From contig NZ_CP079946.1 of the NCBI RefSeq assembly GCF_019968905.1, positions 8,343,356 through 8,407,355 on the forward strand: a DNA stretch of 64,000 bases, written 5' to 3'. Source of the stretch: Corallococcus sp. EGB. GTDB lineage: Bacteria > Myxococcota > Myxococcia > Myxococcales > Myxococcaceae. Position numbers and translations under genes: made by a program. Position 1 is the stretch's first letter; every line of letters starts with the position of its first letter. Shown in pieces: positions 42,547 through 52,108 of the stretch. A model generated the notes under the pieces. It worked only from the letters and a program-made list of their open reading frames with translations, searched no databases and was not told the DNA's origin.

Positions 42547-45285
42547 TCAGCGCCCCGTGCGACGCCGTGCCCGCGCACGCGCGGCCTCCAGCGCGGAGTC
42601 CACTCCCGCAGGCGGTTTCGGCGGCTCGGGTTTCTGCTCGACTGGCTCTTCAGGGGCGGGCCTGGGCGGACGCGTGGGCTTCGCATCACCGCGCGGTGCG
42701 GCCGTGGGTCCTCGCGTGACGGCTTCCTTCGCGGGCCGCTCGCGCGACGCGCGCACTCGAGGCGCGGAGAGGAACCGGCGCACGGCCACCTCCGCGAGCA
42801 TCGCCGCCAGCGCGAACGCGACCAGCCATGGAGACAGCGCCACGCGCCCCTCCGACTCCGGGGCCTCCGCGAACAGGCCCGTCATCGACAGCCGCTCCTG
42901 ACCGCCGCCCACCGCCGCCAGGGCGCGCAGGAGCTTCAGCCCCTCCTTCGCGCTGCCCGGTTCGAACTCCGGCGCGTACGGCAGCGCCACCGGTGGCGCC
43001 CTCAACACGCGCCCGCCCCACTTCACCACCGGGTGCCAGGTGCCGCTGCCTGACAGCGGGTACTCGACCCCCAGCCGGTCCTCGTCTTCCCAGTGCAGCG
43101 GCTTCTCCACGCTGGAGCGGCCATCGCCCGACAGCAACACCGCCGTGGGCAGCGCGCCCGGCATCGGCTCACCCGGCGGCAGGTCCAACGTCACGCGCAG
43201 CAGGTTGCCCTGGCGCTCCGAGCGCACCACCGCCTCCTCCTTCGGCGTGGAGCGCCCCATCGACCAGCGCACCACCGCCTCCAGCGTCGCCCGCAGCGCG
43301 CCCCACTCGCGCAGCTCGCCCGTGTACCTGCCATCCACCTCCGCCGTGAGCGCCACCGTGCGTCCCGCGCCATGCGGCCACAGCGCCAGCACCGGCGCGG
43401 CGTTGGTGTCCAGCGTGCGCAGCGCCACGTTCGCCCGGGGCTTCAGGTACGTGAGGTTGTAGCCGCCCACCTGCGGCAGGCCCGTCGTCGGCAGCGGGCC
43501 CAGCAGCGGCAGGTCCGGCGCGGCCTCCAGCGATGCGGGCTCGTCCACGAACGTGGCCCTCGCCACCGCGAGCGTCTCCTGGCTGAAGATGCGCGGCAGG
43601 CTCATGGCGTCCTCCGCGAAGTAGATGCGCCCCTCGCCACGCCGGGCCACGTCGCGCAGCAGGTCCGCGTCCGGATCCGTGGGCTTGCCCAGGCCGATGA
43701 CCGACACCGTCACCTGGGCCTCGCGCAGCGCCGCCAGCGTCGCCCGGTAGTCGCCCGGCTCCTCCGAGTCCGCCGCGTCGGAGAACAGCACCACGTGCCG
43801 CGTGGGCTTGTCGCTGCGGAGGATCTCCTTGCGGCCCGCTCTCAGTGCCTCGCCCACGTAGATGCCGCCACCGCCGCTGAAGCCCCGCGCCACCTTGTCG
43901 AACGGGAGTCCCTCGCGCACCGGGCTCAGGGGGAAGACTTCATGCGGCTGCGTGTCCACCATGTGCACGGACGCTTCGTCGTTCGCGTTGAGCAGCGTGA
44001 GCGCAGCCGTGACGCCCTCCGCGGCCAGCTCCATCTTCGTGCGCCCGTCCGGCACCTGTACGCCCATGGAGCAGCTCGAGTCCATGAGCACGCTCATCGC
44101 CACCGACGCGCGCCGCTGCTCCTCGCGCATCTCCAGCGACACGGGCAGCAGCGGCTCCACGGGCGAGCGCCGGTAGCCGCCCTCGCCGAAGCTCGACCGC
44201 CCGCCCGTCATCACCAGCCCGCCGCCCGCCTGGTCCACGTAGTCCGCCAGCGCGTTCAAGCCCGTCTCGCCCAGCGCGTTCGCGTCCACGTTCTCCAGCA
44301 CCACCACGCCCACCCCGTCGAGCGCCTCCAGCGACAGGTGGAACGGCGCCTTCACCTCCAGCGCCATGCCCGTGGATGCCAGCGCCTTCGCCAGCGTGCC
44401 CGAGGGCTGCGCGGTGAGCAGCAGCACGCGCGGTGGCCCCTCCACGCGCAGCACGCCCACGCCCACGTCGTTCTCCGGGACGCCGTCGCCCGGCGCCTCC
44501 ACCGTGAGCCGGTAGTGCACGAGCCCCGGCTCCTCCAACAGGTCGCGCAAAGGCAGCAGGTTGGGCCCGGGCTTGAAGTCGAACGGTCCCTTCACCAGCA
44601 CCTTCCCGTCGCGCTCCAGGCGCACGGTGCCGGTGACGGCGGAGGTGGCCTGCACCACCGCGGAGAACTGGAAGGGCTCGCGCACGGAGACGGTGGCGGG
44701 CACGTCCAGGGACATGACGGCCACATCCAGCGCGGGCTCCGGACGGGACACCTGCCGGTAGTCCACCGCGATGCCCCGCGCCGCCAGCCGCCGCGTCGCG
44801 CCCCGGGCATCCGCGCCCGTGGCCCTGCCGTCGGACACCACCAGCACCCGGCCCGTGCGCTCGGGGGGAATGAGCGCGCCCGCGGCGTCCAGCGCGGCCG
44901 ACAGGTCCGACGCCTCCGCGTCCACCGGCCGCGTGAAGCCGCCGAAGCGGCCTACCTCCGACAGCGGGGACTCCACGCGGGCCTCGCGGCCGAAGGTGAT
45001 GACGCCCACGCGGTCCCCGGGCCGGCGCTGGGACTCCACCAGCGAGATGAGCTCCAGGGCCACGCGGTCCACGTCCAGCGGCATGGAGCGCGAACGGTCC
45101 ACCACCACGGCCACGTCGCTGCCCGCGTTCGCCAGCCGCAGCTCCGGCCCGGACAGCGCGCCCACGCCGAGCACCAACAGCACCCACCGCAGCACCATGG
45201 GCGGGCCGGGCCTCCGGCCGTAGCGCCACAGGAAGAGGCCCAGCGGCAACAGCAGCAGCCACGCCTGGGGAAGGGTGAAGGTCAT
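42547..45285 (-). CDS. Large double-VWA membrane protein with GATase-like domain
   Basis: A 912-residue protein. Two N-terminal membrane helices flank a basic loop. VWA domain 1 has MIDAS motif DRSRS (D63). A glutamine-amidotransferase-like Rossmann segment follows (PRVLLLTAQPSGTLAKALAS, GGGLVMTGGRSSFGEGGYRR). VWA domain 2 has MIDAS DSSCS (about residue 405). A beta domain, a C-terminal membrane helix and a Pro/Glu/Lys tail complete it. It is the last gene of the eight-gene operon, its ATG overlapping the previous stop. It may act as a metal-dependent adhesion-type scaffold for the MoxR ATPase in the periplasm. Confidence 0.85.
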   Translation of the reverse strand: MTFTLPQAWLLLLPLGLFLWRYGRRPGPPMVLRWVLLVLGVGALSGPELRLANAGSDVAVVVDRSRSMPLDVDRVALELISLVESQRRPGDRVGVITFGREARVESPLSEVGRFGGFTRPVDAEASDLSAALDAAGALIPPERTGRVLVVSDGRATGADARGATRRLAARGIAVDYRQVSRPEPALDVAVMSLDVPATVSVREPFQFSAVVQATSAVTGTVRLERDGKVLVKGPFDFKPGPNLLPLRDLLEEPGLVHYRLTVEAPGDGVPENDVGVGVLRVEGPPRVLLLTAQPSGTLAKALASTGMALEVKAPFHLSLEALDGVGVVVLENVDANALGETGLNALADYVDQAGGGLVMTGGRSSFGEGGYRRSPVEPLLPVSLEMREEQRRASVAMSVLMDSSCSMGVQVPDGRTKMELAAEGVTAALTLLNANDEASVHMVDTQPHEVFPLSPVREGLPFDKVARGFSGGGGIYVGEALRAGRKEILRSDKPTRHVVLFSDAADSEEPGDYRATLAALREAQVTVSVIGLGKPTDPDADLLRDVARRGEGRIYFAEDAMSLPRIFSQETLAVARATFVDEPASLEAAPDLPLLGPLPTTGLPQVGGYNLTYLKPRANVALRTLDTNAAPVLALWPHGAGRTVALTAEVDGRYTGELREWGALRATLEAVVRWSMGRSTPKEEAVVRSERQGNLLRVTLDLPPGEPMPGALPTAVLLSGDGRSSVEKPLHWEDEDRLGVEYPLSGSGTWHPVVKWGGRVLRAPPVALPYAPEFEPGSAKEGLKLLRALAAVGGGQERLSMTGLFAEAPESEGRVALSPWLVAFALAAMLAEVAVRRFLSAPRVRASRERPAKEAVTRGPTAAPRGDAKPTRPPRPAPEEPVEQKPEPPKPPAGVDSALEAARARARRRTGR

Positions 45286-47015
45286 GCCTTCCTCGTGACG
45301 TAGAAGTCCGCCAGCAGCGCGGCCAGCAGCACCACCAGGGGCCAGCGGGCGCGCTCATGGGCGCCGGTCCCCTCCGAGTCCTCGCCCGCTTCCCGCGCGG
45401 CCACGTCGGCGCTGCCCCGGCCGCGCAGGTCCGACTCCCGGGCATCCAAAGCCAGCACCTCCAGCGAGTCCACGTCGCGGCCATCGCGCTCCAGCACGTA
45501 GCGGCCGGGGCTCGCGGGCGCGGGCAGGCTCAGCGCGCCCGCGCCGAACACGGGCTTGCGGCCCGAGGGCCCCTTCAGCGCGTAGCGCGCGCCGGCCTCC
45601 GTCACCACCGGGAGCGCTTCGCCCAGGTTGAGCTGGCGCCGGGGGAAGCCCTCGCGTAGGCGCCGCGCTTCGCGCACCACGTTGCCCAGCAGCACGGGCC
45701 AGGCGGTGGTGCGCTGGAGGTTGGAGCGCGCCAGGTCCACGTTGAGGTGCAGCCGTCCGCCCTCCTCTTCCGACACGAGCACCGCGTCGCCCGCGGTCAT
45801 CAACGGACGGCCCGGAGGGTTCGCGCCCGCCGTCCACCGCACGCCCGCGAGCTGCACGTCGTCCATCAGCGCGCTGCCCTTCTCCGTGAAGAACGGCCCC
45901 ACGAAGGTGCGCAGCGCTCCCTCCGCGCCCAGCGTCACGTGAGCCTCCGCGCGCGCGGGCCCCACGGACAGCACCGAAGCACCGGGGACGGGAGGCCCCC
46001 GCGCCACATCGGGAGACACCGCCAGGAAGCGCTCCAGGGCCTGCTTCGACGCGGGCGACAACCCCTCCGTCAGCCCCACGGCCACCGGCATCACGGGAGA
46101 CGGGGGCAGGCGCACGTGACCGTCCTCGGGCAGCGCGTCGTCCGGCAGGGAGACCTCCACGTCGCCGGCCTCGCGGAAGGTAAGGCGCACGGTCGCGGCG
46201 CCCTCTTCCGGCAAGGCGATGCGCTCCGTGCGTTCGGTGCCTTCACGCGCGCCAGGGCCAGGGGCCGCGCGCACACGGGCCTCGACTTCCGCGGGCCCCG
46301 CGCCGAAGCGAGCGACCCGCAGCGTCACCGTGGCCCGGCCTCCTTCGTCGCGCCGCTGCGCGGAGACCAGCGCCACGTTGCCCTGGGGGTGCCCCAGCGC
46401 CGTCCAGCGCACGGAGGGCGGCACGGTCGCGTCCTTCGCAGGAGGCGCATCGGTGAAGAAGTGCACGCGCCTGCCCGGTCCGGCCAGCTCCTGCGCCCAC
46501 AGGAGCGACGCCGTGACGTCGTGGTCCGGCCCGCGAGCCTCGAAGGACTCCAGAGCGATCAATGCACGCGAAGGCTCGGCCTCCGGTCCCGCGATGACCT
46601 GGGGCGTGACGCCGGTCGCGAGCACCGTGACGTGCGTCGCGTGCTCCGACTCCACGCGCTTCGCGGCCTCGGCGCGCACATGTTCGAGCACGGTCCCTCC
46701 GTCCGCAGTCCGCGCGGACATGGACAGGCTGCCGTCCACGACGAGCACCAGGTGACGGCGGCGAGCCGTCTCCCCCAGACGCACGTCCGCCAGGTACAGC
46801 GCCGCGGCCAGCACGGCGAGCACCTCCAGCAGCAGCGACACCTCCCGCGTGAAGCGCTCCCACCGGGGCCCGCCCTCCGCGCGGGGACGCGGCGTGCGCC
46901 ACAGGAAGAGCGCGCTCACCACCACCGGCTTCTGCCGGCGGCGCAGGAAGTACGCCGCGACCAACGGCACCAGCGCCCCCAGCGCCAGCAGTCCCCAGGG
47001 AAGCCCGAAGCTCAC
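45282..47015 (-). CDS. BatA-like VWA membrane protein
   Basis: A 577-residue protein with a BatA-type N-terminus (LPWGLLALGALVPLVAAYFL followed by an Arg-rich turn) and a second helix. A VWA domain with MIDAS DGSLS starts near D94; the long C-terminal periplasmic part and a final membrane helix (WPLVVLLAALLADFYVTRKA) follow. The start is GTG 47015 with GGGAGG upstream, overlapping the DUF58 stop. Members of this family sit in operons with MoxR ATPases and DUF58 proteins and are linked to envelope stress or maturation of surface machines. Confidence 0.82.
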   Translation of the reverse strand: MSFGLPWGLLALGALVPLVAAYFLRRRQKPVVVSALFLWRTPRPRAEGGPRWERFTREVSLLLEVLAVLAAALYLADVRLGETARRRHLVLVVDGSLSMSARTADGGTVLEHVRAEAAKRVESEHATHVTVLATGVTPQVIAGPEAEPSRALIALESFEARGPDHDVTASLLWAQELAGPGRRVHFFTDAPPAKDATVPPSVRWTALGHPQGNVALVSAQRRDEGGRATVTLRVARFGAGPAEVEARVRAAPGPGAREGTERTERIALPEEGAATVRLTFREAGDVEVSLPDDALPEDGHVRLPPSPVMPVAVGLTEGLSPASKQALERFLAVSPDVARGPPVPGASVLSVGPARAEAHVTLGAEGALRTFVGPFFTEKGSALMDDVQLAGVRWTAGANPPGRPLMTAGDAVLVSEEEGGRLHLNVDLARSNLQRTTAWPVLLGNVVREARRLREGFPRRQLNLGEALPVVTEAGARYALKGPSGRKPVFGAGALSLPAPASPGRYVLERDGRDVDSLEVLALDARESDLRGRGSADVAAREAGEDSEGTGAHERARWPLVVLLAALLADFYVTRKA

Positions 47016-47872
47016 GCCCCGCCTCCCGAGACGAACAGCGCGCGCAGCGGTCCCGCCACCTGCGCCCGCAACCCGTCCGCCGCGTTCACGGTGAGCAGCG
47101 TGCCTCGCGCCCGCACCGCCGCGCTCCGCAGCGCGCGCTGATGCTCCGCGAAGCGTCGCGCATAGGCGGCCAGCACGCTGTCCGTCAGCAGCTCCTCCAG
47201 CGCCGCGCCGCTCTCCGCGTCCACCAGCCGCGCGCCCTCCCCGCCCGTGGGCTCCAGGTCCTCCGAGTCCAGCACCTGCACCAGGAACAGCGCCGACGCT
47301 CCGCGCGACAGCCGGGCGCACAGCGCCTCCAGGTCCGTCTCGAAGAGGAAGTCGCTCACCACCACCCGCAGGCCACACGGCCGCAGCGGCGGCAACCGCC
47401 CCAGCGCGGACGCCAGGTCATCCCGCGCCTCGAACTCCGCGCCACGCAGCGCCGCGCGGCACGCCGGTCCCTGCACCCGCTCGGACCTCGCGCCGCCCCA
47501 CAGCAGCGTCGGCGTCAGCCCCTGCCGCCCGCCCACCTCCACCGTGAGCAGCGCCACCTCGCGAGCCCCCGCCGCCTTGCGCGGCGACAGCCCCATGCTG
47601 CGCGAGCCGTCCAGCACCACCTCCACGCGCGGCGACACCTCGTCCTGGCGCACGCGCAGCACCAGCTCGCCCGTGCGCGCCACCGCGTTCCAGTCCAGCT
47701 GCCGCAGGTCGTCCCCCGGCTGGTACGCGCGGAAGTCGTGCAACTCCATCGCGCTGCCCGCGGACGTGGCGCGCACCTCGCCCACCCGTCCGCGCTGCGG
47801 CAGGCGCGGCAGCGCCAGCGTCAACCCCGGCGCCAGGCGCGCCACCTCCGCCTCATCCAGCGGCGCGCTCAC
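47012..47872 (-). CDS. DUF58 domain protein
   Basis: A 286-residue DUF58 protein. FRAYQPGDDLRQLDWNAVAR is the family signature, followed by a VWA-like fold with MIDAS DGSRS (D88). No membrane helix is seen, so it is cytoplasmic. DUF58 proteins are usual partners of MoxR ATPases and may link them to VWA membrane proteins. The start is GTG 47872, overlapping the ABC permease stop as GTGA. Confidence 0.87.
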   Translation of the reverse strand: MSAPLDEAEVARLAPGLTLALPRLPQRGRVGEVRATSAGSAMELHDFRAYQPGDDLRQLDWNAVARTGELVLRVRQDEVSPRVEVVLDGSRSMGLSPRKAAGAREVALLTVEVGGRQGLTPTLLWGGARSERVQGPACRAALRGAEFEARDDLASALGRLPPLRPCGLRVVVSDFLFETDLEALCARLSRGASALFLVQVLDSEDLEPTGGEGARLVDAESGAALEELLTDSVLAAYARRFAEHQRALRSAAVRARGTLLTVNAADGLRAQVAGPLRALFVSGGGA

Positions 47873-49392
47873 TGCTGATGGACCCGCCGCTCGCGATCCG
47901 CCAGCACCCGGTCCGCGGCGAACGCCGCCAGCAACGCCACCAGCGCCACGCACAGGAGCAGCTCCGGCGTCATCTTGAGGCCGCCCGAGCCGCTGTAGTC
48001 GTATCGGCCGAAGTTCAGCGTCCCCAGCACCGGGTTGAGCAGGTTGAGCAGCTCATCGCGCCCCTCCAGGCCCAGGAACGCCGCCAGCAGCGGCGGCACG
48101 CCGGCCCCCACGACCCCCGCCAGGATGTAGAGCAGCCGCACCGACACCGGCGACGCGAACCGCCCGGAGCCTGGCAGCCGCCCCAAGAGCAGCGCCACCG
48201 ACAGGTACAGCACCCCATAGAGCGCCAGCGCCCCTATCGACATCATCAACCGCGCGCCCCCGGTCGGGCCCTGCGACGCCCAGACCAGCGCCGAGCACCC
48301 GGCCGCCCACCCCAGGAGCAGCAGCACCGACAACCGGAACCCGCGCAGCGCCCCGGGCTTGAGCAGCGACCAGACCCGCGTGCCCGCGCGCAGCGGGCGC
48401 GCCTGACCGTCCACGTCCGTCCCCATGAAGAGACTGGCGAAGATGAGGTGCAGTCCTCCCAGGAAGCCCATCCCCGTGGGGATGTCGTCCTTGCGATCCA
48501 GGAACCACCACATCGCCGTCATCCCCACGAACGTCACGACCACCTGCGCCACCAGCGCCCTCCGGGGATGGCGCGTGTAGTCCTCCGTCACCAGCGACAA
48601 CCGGGACACCGCCACCTCGAACACCAGCCACCCGTTGGACACGAGCACCCAGAGCAGCGCGGCCAGGCCGCAGAAGAACTCCCGGTCGAACGAGAACCCG
48701 GAGCCGCGCTCCTGCGTCACCACGAAGGCGAGCGTCAGCGTCTGGAACAGCGACAGCAGCAGCGCCCCCACCAGCAGGAGCCGCACCGCGGCCCGCCCCA
48801 TCCGGCTGTCCGCCAGGGTCGCCGCGCACACCGACACGAGCGTGAGGAACACCATCCACGTCGCGCCGTAGAGCAACACCATCAGGATGGTGGGCAGGGA
48901 GATGCCGTTGAGGAAATAGCTGAACAGCAGGAACGGCCCCACCGCCGACGCATACAGCACCGCCTGCACCAGGAAGGACGCCACCTTGCCGAGCAGGATG
49001 CGCCGGGGCCCCAGCCCCGTGAGCAGGAGCAGCGACCACGTCTCGTCCTCGCGCTCACGCGCCAGCGACCGGTACGCGTTGAAGGGGATGACGCCGAAGA
49101 GCACCAGCGCCAGGCAGATGAAGAAGGAGAAGAAGTACTGGCTTCCCTCGCGCGTGTACGCGCTGTCGTGCGTGTTCGCGAAGGCAATCAGCGACAGCAC
49201 CAGGCACGCCGCCAGCAGCAACCCGAAGCTCACCCAGAAGACGCGGGTGCGCAGCCCCTGCCGCACCTCCTTCACCACCAGCGGGTTGAGCCGGTCGCCC
49301 CACTGCTCCCAGCGGTCGGACGTCATGGCGGGGACCCCCGGGGCGGGAGCGGACTCGGCCTCACCCGACGCGGGACTCGCTTGCGTGCTCAC
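47869..49392 (-). CDS. ABC transporter permease (ABC-2 type)
   Basis: A 507-residue permease with about a dozen membrane helices. DRLNPLVVKEVRQGLRTRVF is the usual cytoplasmic entry of ABC-2 permeases, and the segment NAYRSLAREREDETWSLLLL, ending LTGLGPRRILLGK, is the coupling region that contacts the ATPase. Its start GTG 49392 overlaps the ATPase stop. It is the transmembrane part of an exporter with the ABC ATPase; the substrate is unknown, and an envelope lipid or protein is possible given the operon. Confidence 0.87.
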   Translation of the reverse strand: MSTQASPASGEAESAPAPGVPAMTSDRWEQWGDRLNPLVVKEVRQGLRTRVFWVSFGLLLAACLVLSLIAFANTHDSAYTREGSQYFFSFFICLALVLFGVIPFNAYRSLAREREDETWSLLLLTGLGPRRILLGKVASFLVQAVLYASAVGPFLLFSYFLNGISLPTILMVLLYGATWMVFLTLVSVCAATLADSRMGRAAVRLLLVGALLLSLFQTLTLAFVVTQERGSGFSFDREFFCGLAALLWVLVSNGWLVFEVAVSRLSLVTEDYTRHPRRALVAQVVVTFVGMTAMWWFLDRKDDIPTGMGFLGGLHLIFASLFMGTDVDGQARPLRAGTRVWSLLKPGALRGFRLSVLLLLGWAAGCSALVWASQGPTGGARLMMSIGALALYGVLYLSVALLLGRLPGSGRFASPVSVRLLYILAGVVGAGVPPLLAAFLGLEGRDELLNLLNPVLGTLNFGRYDYSGSGGLKMTPELLLCVALVALLAAFAADRVLADRERRVHQQ

Positions 49393-50375
49393 GACACCCT
49401 CCCCTTCGTCACCGTCATGAACGCGTCCTCCAGGTTGCGCTCGCGCGGGCTGAACGCGCACACCGGCAGCCCCTGCGACACCAGCGCCGCGAGCAGCACC
49501 GCCGCGGCCGCCTCCGCCTGCGCCGGCCCCGCGTCCGCCTCCAGCTCCAACCGCACGCGCAGCGCGCCGCCGTCCCGCGCCACGTCCTTCACGCGAGGCT
49601 GCTCCAGCAGCGTGCGCTCCGTGCGCGACCACAGCGCCTCACCCGCGTCACCGGGCGCCGCCAGCCGCACCATCAACTCCATCGTCCGGGACGGGCCCGC
49701 GCTCTGGCGCAGCACGTCCTCCACCCGGCCCTGGGCCAGCAGGCGCCCCTGTTCGATGATGACGCAGCTGTCGCAGATCTCCGCCAGCTCCGTGAGGATG
49801 TGGCTGGAGATGATGACCGACTTGCCTTGATCCGCCAGCGCGCGCAGCAGCTCCCGCAGCTCGATGCGCGCGCGCGGATCCAACCCGTCCGCCGGCTCGT
49901 CCAGCAGCAGCAGCCGAGGGTCGTGCAGCAGCGTGCGCCCCAGCGCCACGCGCTGACGCATGCCCTTGGACAGCTCCGTGGTGAGCTTCTCCGCCAGCGG
50001 CCCCAGCCCGGTGAACTCCATCACCGAGTCCACCCGCTGCTTGCGCCGCGCGCCCTTCAATCCGTAGGCGCGCGCGAAGAAGTCCAGGAACTCCCTCACG
50101 GTGACGTCGTCGTAGGTGCCGTAGCGGTCCGGCATGTAGCCCAAGAGCGGCCGGGCCCGGTCCGGCGCGTCCACCAGCGACGTGCCGTCCAGCAGCACCG
50201 TGCCCGCGGTGGGCACGTCCAGCGTGGCCAGGATGCGCAGCGTGGTGCTCTTGCCCGCGCCGTTGGGCCCGATGAAGCCCAGGATGCTGCCGGCCTCCAG
50301 CGTGAACGACACGTCGTCCACCGCGCGCAGCGCCCCGTAGTCGCGCCGCAGCCCCTTCACCTCCAGCAGGCTCAT
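49389..50375 (-). CDS. ABC transporter ATP-binding protein
   Basis: A 328-residue ABC ATPase. Walker A is GPNGAGKST (36-44), the signature is ELSKGMRQR and Walker B is LLLLDEPADGLD. The C-terminal ~100 residues form the accessory domain common in ABC-2 systems of the CcmA/GldA kind. The ATG overlaps the upstream stop as ATGA and its own stop overlaps the permease start, so the transporter is made as a unit inside the MoxR/VWA operon. Confidence 0.92.
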   Translation of the reverse strand: MSLLEVKGLRRDYGALRAVDDVSFTLEAGSILGFIGPNGAGKSTTLRILATLDVPTAGTVLLDGTSLVDAPDRARPLLGYMPDRYGTYDDVTVREFLDFFARAYGLKGARRKQRVDSVMEFTGLGPLAEKLTTELSKGMRQRVALGRTLLHDPRLLLLDEPADGLDPRARIELRELLRALADQGKSVIISSHILTELAEICDSCVIIEQGRLLAQGRVEDVLRQSAGPSRTMELMVRLAAPGDAGEALWSRTERTLLEQPRVKDVARDGGALRVRLELEADAGPAQAEAAAAVLLAALVSQGLPVCAFSPRERNLEDAFMTVTKGRVS

Positions 50376-52108
50376 CGCCGTGCCTCCTCGACCTGTCCGC
50401 GCACCACGTGCACCGCGGCCTCCAGCTCCACGTCCATCGCCGCCGTGGGCGTGAAGCCGCGCCCGCCCAGCCGCGCCACGAACGTCCCGTTCTCCAGCGC
50501 CTGCATCACGGGCATCATCGCGTCCCCGAAGCGGGAGAGCGGCTCGTGCTCCAGGCCCAGCAGGTCATCCGCCTCCTCGCCTGACGGCGTGGCCAGCCCC
50601 TCCGCGCCGTCATCCAGCTCCGGCAGGGCCCAGAGCCGACCGTCCAGCTTCAACGTGCCGCCCTTCAGCGGGGCCCCCAGCGCGTTCTGCACCTGCACGC
50701 CGCCGTCCGCCTTGCGCGCCGTCAGCCGCGCGCGCGAGGGAACCACGGCGACTTCTCCCCACTCGCGGTAGCTGCGCGAGGGCAGGAAGCTGTTCTTCAC
50801 GACGAGCCCGTTCGTCCAGTCCAGCAGCAGCGGCGAATCCTCCGGTTCCTTGGGCGCCAGCAGCACGCTGGAGGCGGGCATGCTCACCCCGTCCTTCGCG
50901 AGGTTCGCGTACCAGGCGTTGAGCCCCACCGTCACCGCGCGGGAGCGCTCGCGGTCCAGCAGCGTGAGGCTGTAGCGCGCGGCGTGCACGCTGAAGCCGT
51001 CCACCAGCACGGACCACGCCACCAGGCCCAGGCTGGTGAGGACCGCCAGCGCGGGCACGGTGATGAGCACCGCCAGCGGCCCCTTGCGCCGGGCGAGCAT
51101 CCACCCGCCGGGCCCCACCGCCAGCGTGAAGAGGACGATGAGCAACATGAAGCGGCCCACGGGCGCGCGCGCGGTGGAGAGCAGCGGCAGCCGTCCGTCG
51201 TTCAGCAGGTCGTGGCGCTCCCAGCGGGGCGGCGGGCCCGCGGGCGTCACCACGGCCTGCGACCGCTGCGTGTCCTCCCAGAGGTTGAAGCCGCAGCCCG
51301 GCGTCTGCGTCCGGCATGCGCGGAACTGGCGCACGAAGCCGAAGCCATAGTTCGACAGCTCCGCCTTCTCGTCCTGGAGCAGCGGGAGGTTCAGGCGCGG
51401 GTTCGCCGGGGGCTGGTCGAGCACCAGCTTGCCGCCGCTCACCGCGTAGGACTCCAGCACCGCCCAGACGTCCGCGGGCACCTGGTCCGGCGGCACCGCC
51501 ACCAGCACCGCGTCGTAGCCCGCGTAGGCGGCCAGCTCGCGCGGCGCGGTGCGCGGATCCACGAAGCGCGTGGCGACGAGCGGCTCCATGTTCTCCGACA
51601 CGCGGCGCAGCCCCGTCGCCGCCTCAAAGGCCTTCACGTCGCCCAGCACCATCACGCGCGCGCCCCGGTAGCCGTCCAGGTAGAAGCCCCGGGCGGAGGT
51701 GTCCAGCCCGGGCGAGTCCAGCTGGAGCGTCCCCCCCTGCAGGTCCGCGGGCAGCAGCATCCAGGTGACGACGCGCTCCCGGGGCCCCACCTGCAGCGAG
51801 CGCTCCGTGAGGCGTCCCTGCGAGGAGATGGACAGGCGCACCGGACGCGGCTGTCCGCCGGCGTTGTGCACCGTCACCTGGATGGGCGTGTAGCCCCGGT
51901 TGGGGACCAGCGTGACGACGCGCATGGAGGCCTTGAGGTCCCCTGTGTCGGGGAGGTTCTCCACGGTCTCCCCCACCTCGCGGTAGCCACTGCCTTGGGG
52001 CTCGGCCGCCTGAGCCACATCCACATCCGTGCTGGTCGCGAACGCCGCGTCCGTCCAGAGCAGGGCCCCCAGGAGCGCCGCGAGGGCCCAGGACACACGG
52101 CTAGCCAC
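50372..52108 (-). CDS. Exported membrane protein of the MoxR/ABC operon
   Basis: A 578-residue protein. A signal peptide (WALAALLGALLWTDAAFA) leads to a beta-rich domain (TLVPNRGYTPIQVTVHNAGG) and a Rossmann-like GATase-type segment (ARVMVLGDVKAFEAATGLRR, YDAVLVAVPPDQVPADVW). Two membrane helices near residues 320-370 and a C-terminal beta domain follow. Its layout recalls the auxiliary GldG/DUF4350-type proteins next to ABC-2 permeases, though I cannot confirm the family. The start is GTG 52108, overlapping the MoxR gene stop by eight bases. Confidence 0.75.
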   Translation of the reverse strand: MASRVSWALAALLGALLWTDAAFATSTDVDVAQAAEPQGSGYREVGETVENLPDTGDLKASMRVVTLVPNRGYTPIQVTVHNAGGQPRPVRLSISSQGRLTERSLQVGPRERVVTWMLLPADLQGGTLQLDSPGLDTSARGFYLDGYRGARVMVLGDVKAFEAATGLRRVSENMEPLVATRFVDPRTAPRELAAYAGYDAVLVAVPPDQVPADVWAVLESYAVSGGKLVLDQPPANPRLNLPLLQDEKAELSNYGFGFVRQFRACRTQTPGCGFNLWEDTQRSQAVVTPAGPPPRWERHDLLNDGRLPLLSTARAPVGRFMLLIVLFTLAVGPGGWMLARRKGPLAVLITVPALAVLTSLGLVAWSVLVDGFSVHAARYSLTLLDRERSRAVTVGLNAWYANLAKDGVSMPASSVLLAPKEPEDSPLLLDWTNGLVVKNSFLPSRSYREWGEVAVVPSRARLTARKADGGVQVQNALGAPLKGGTLKLDGRLWALPELDDGAEGLATPSGEEADDLLGLEHEPLSRFGDAMMPVMQALENGTFVARLGGRGFTPTAAMDVELEAAVHVVRGQVEEARR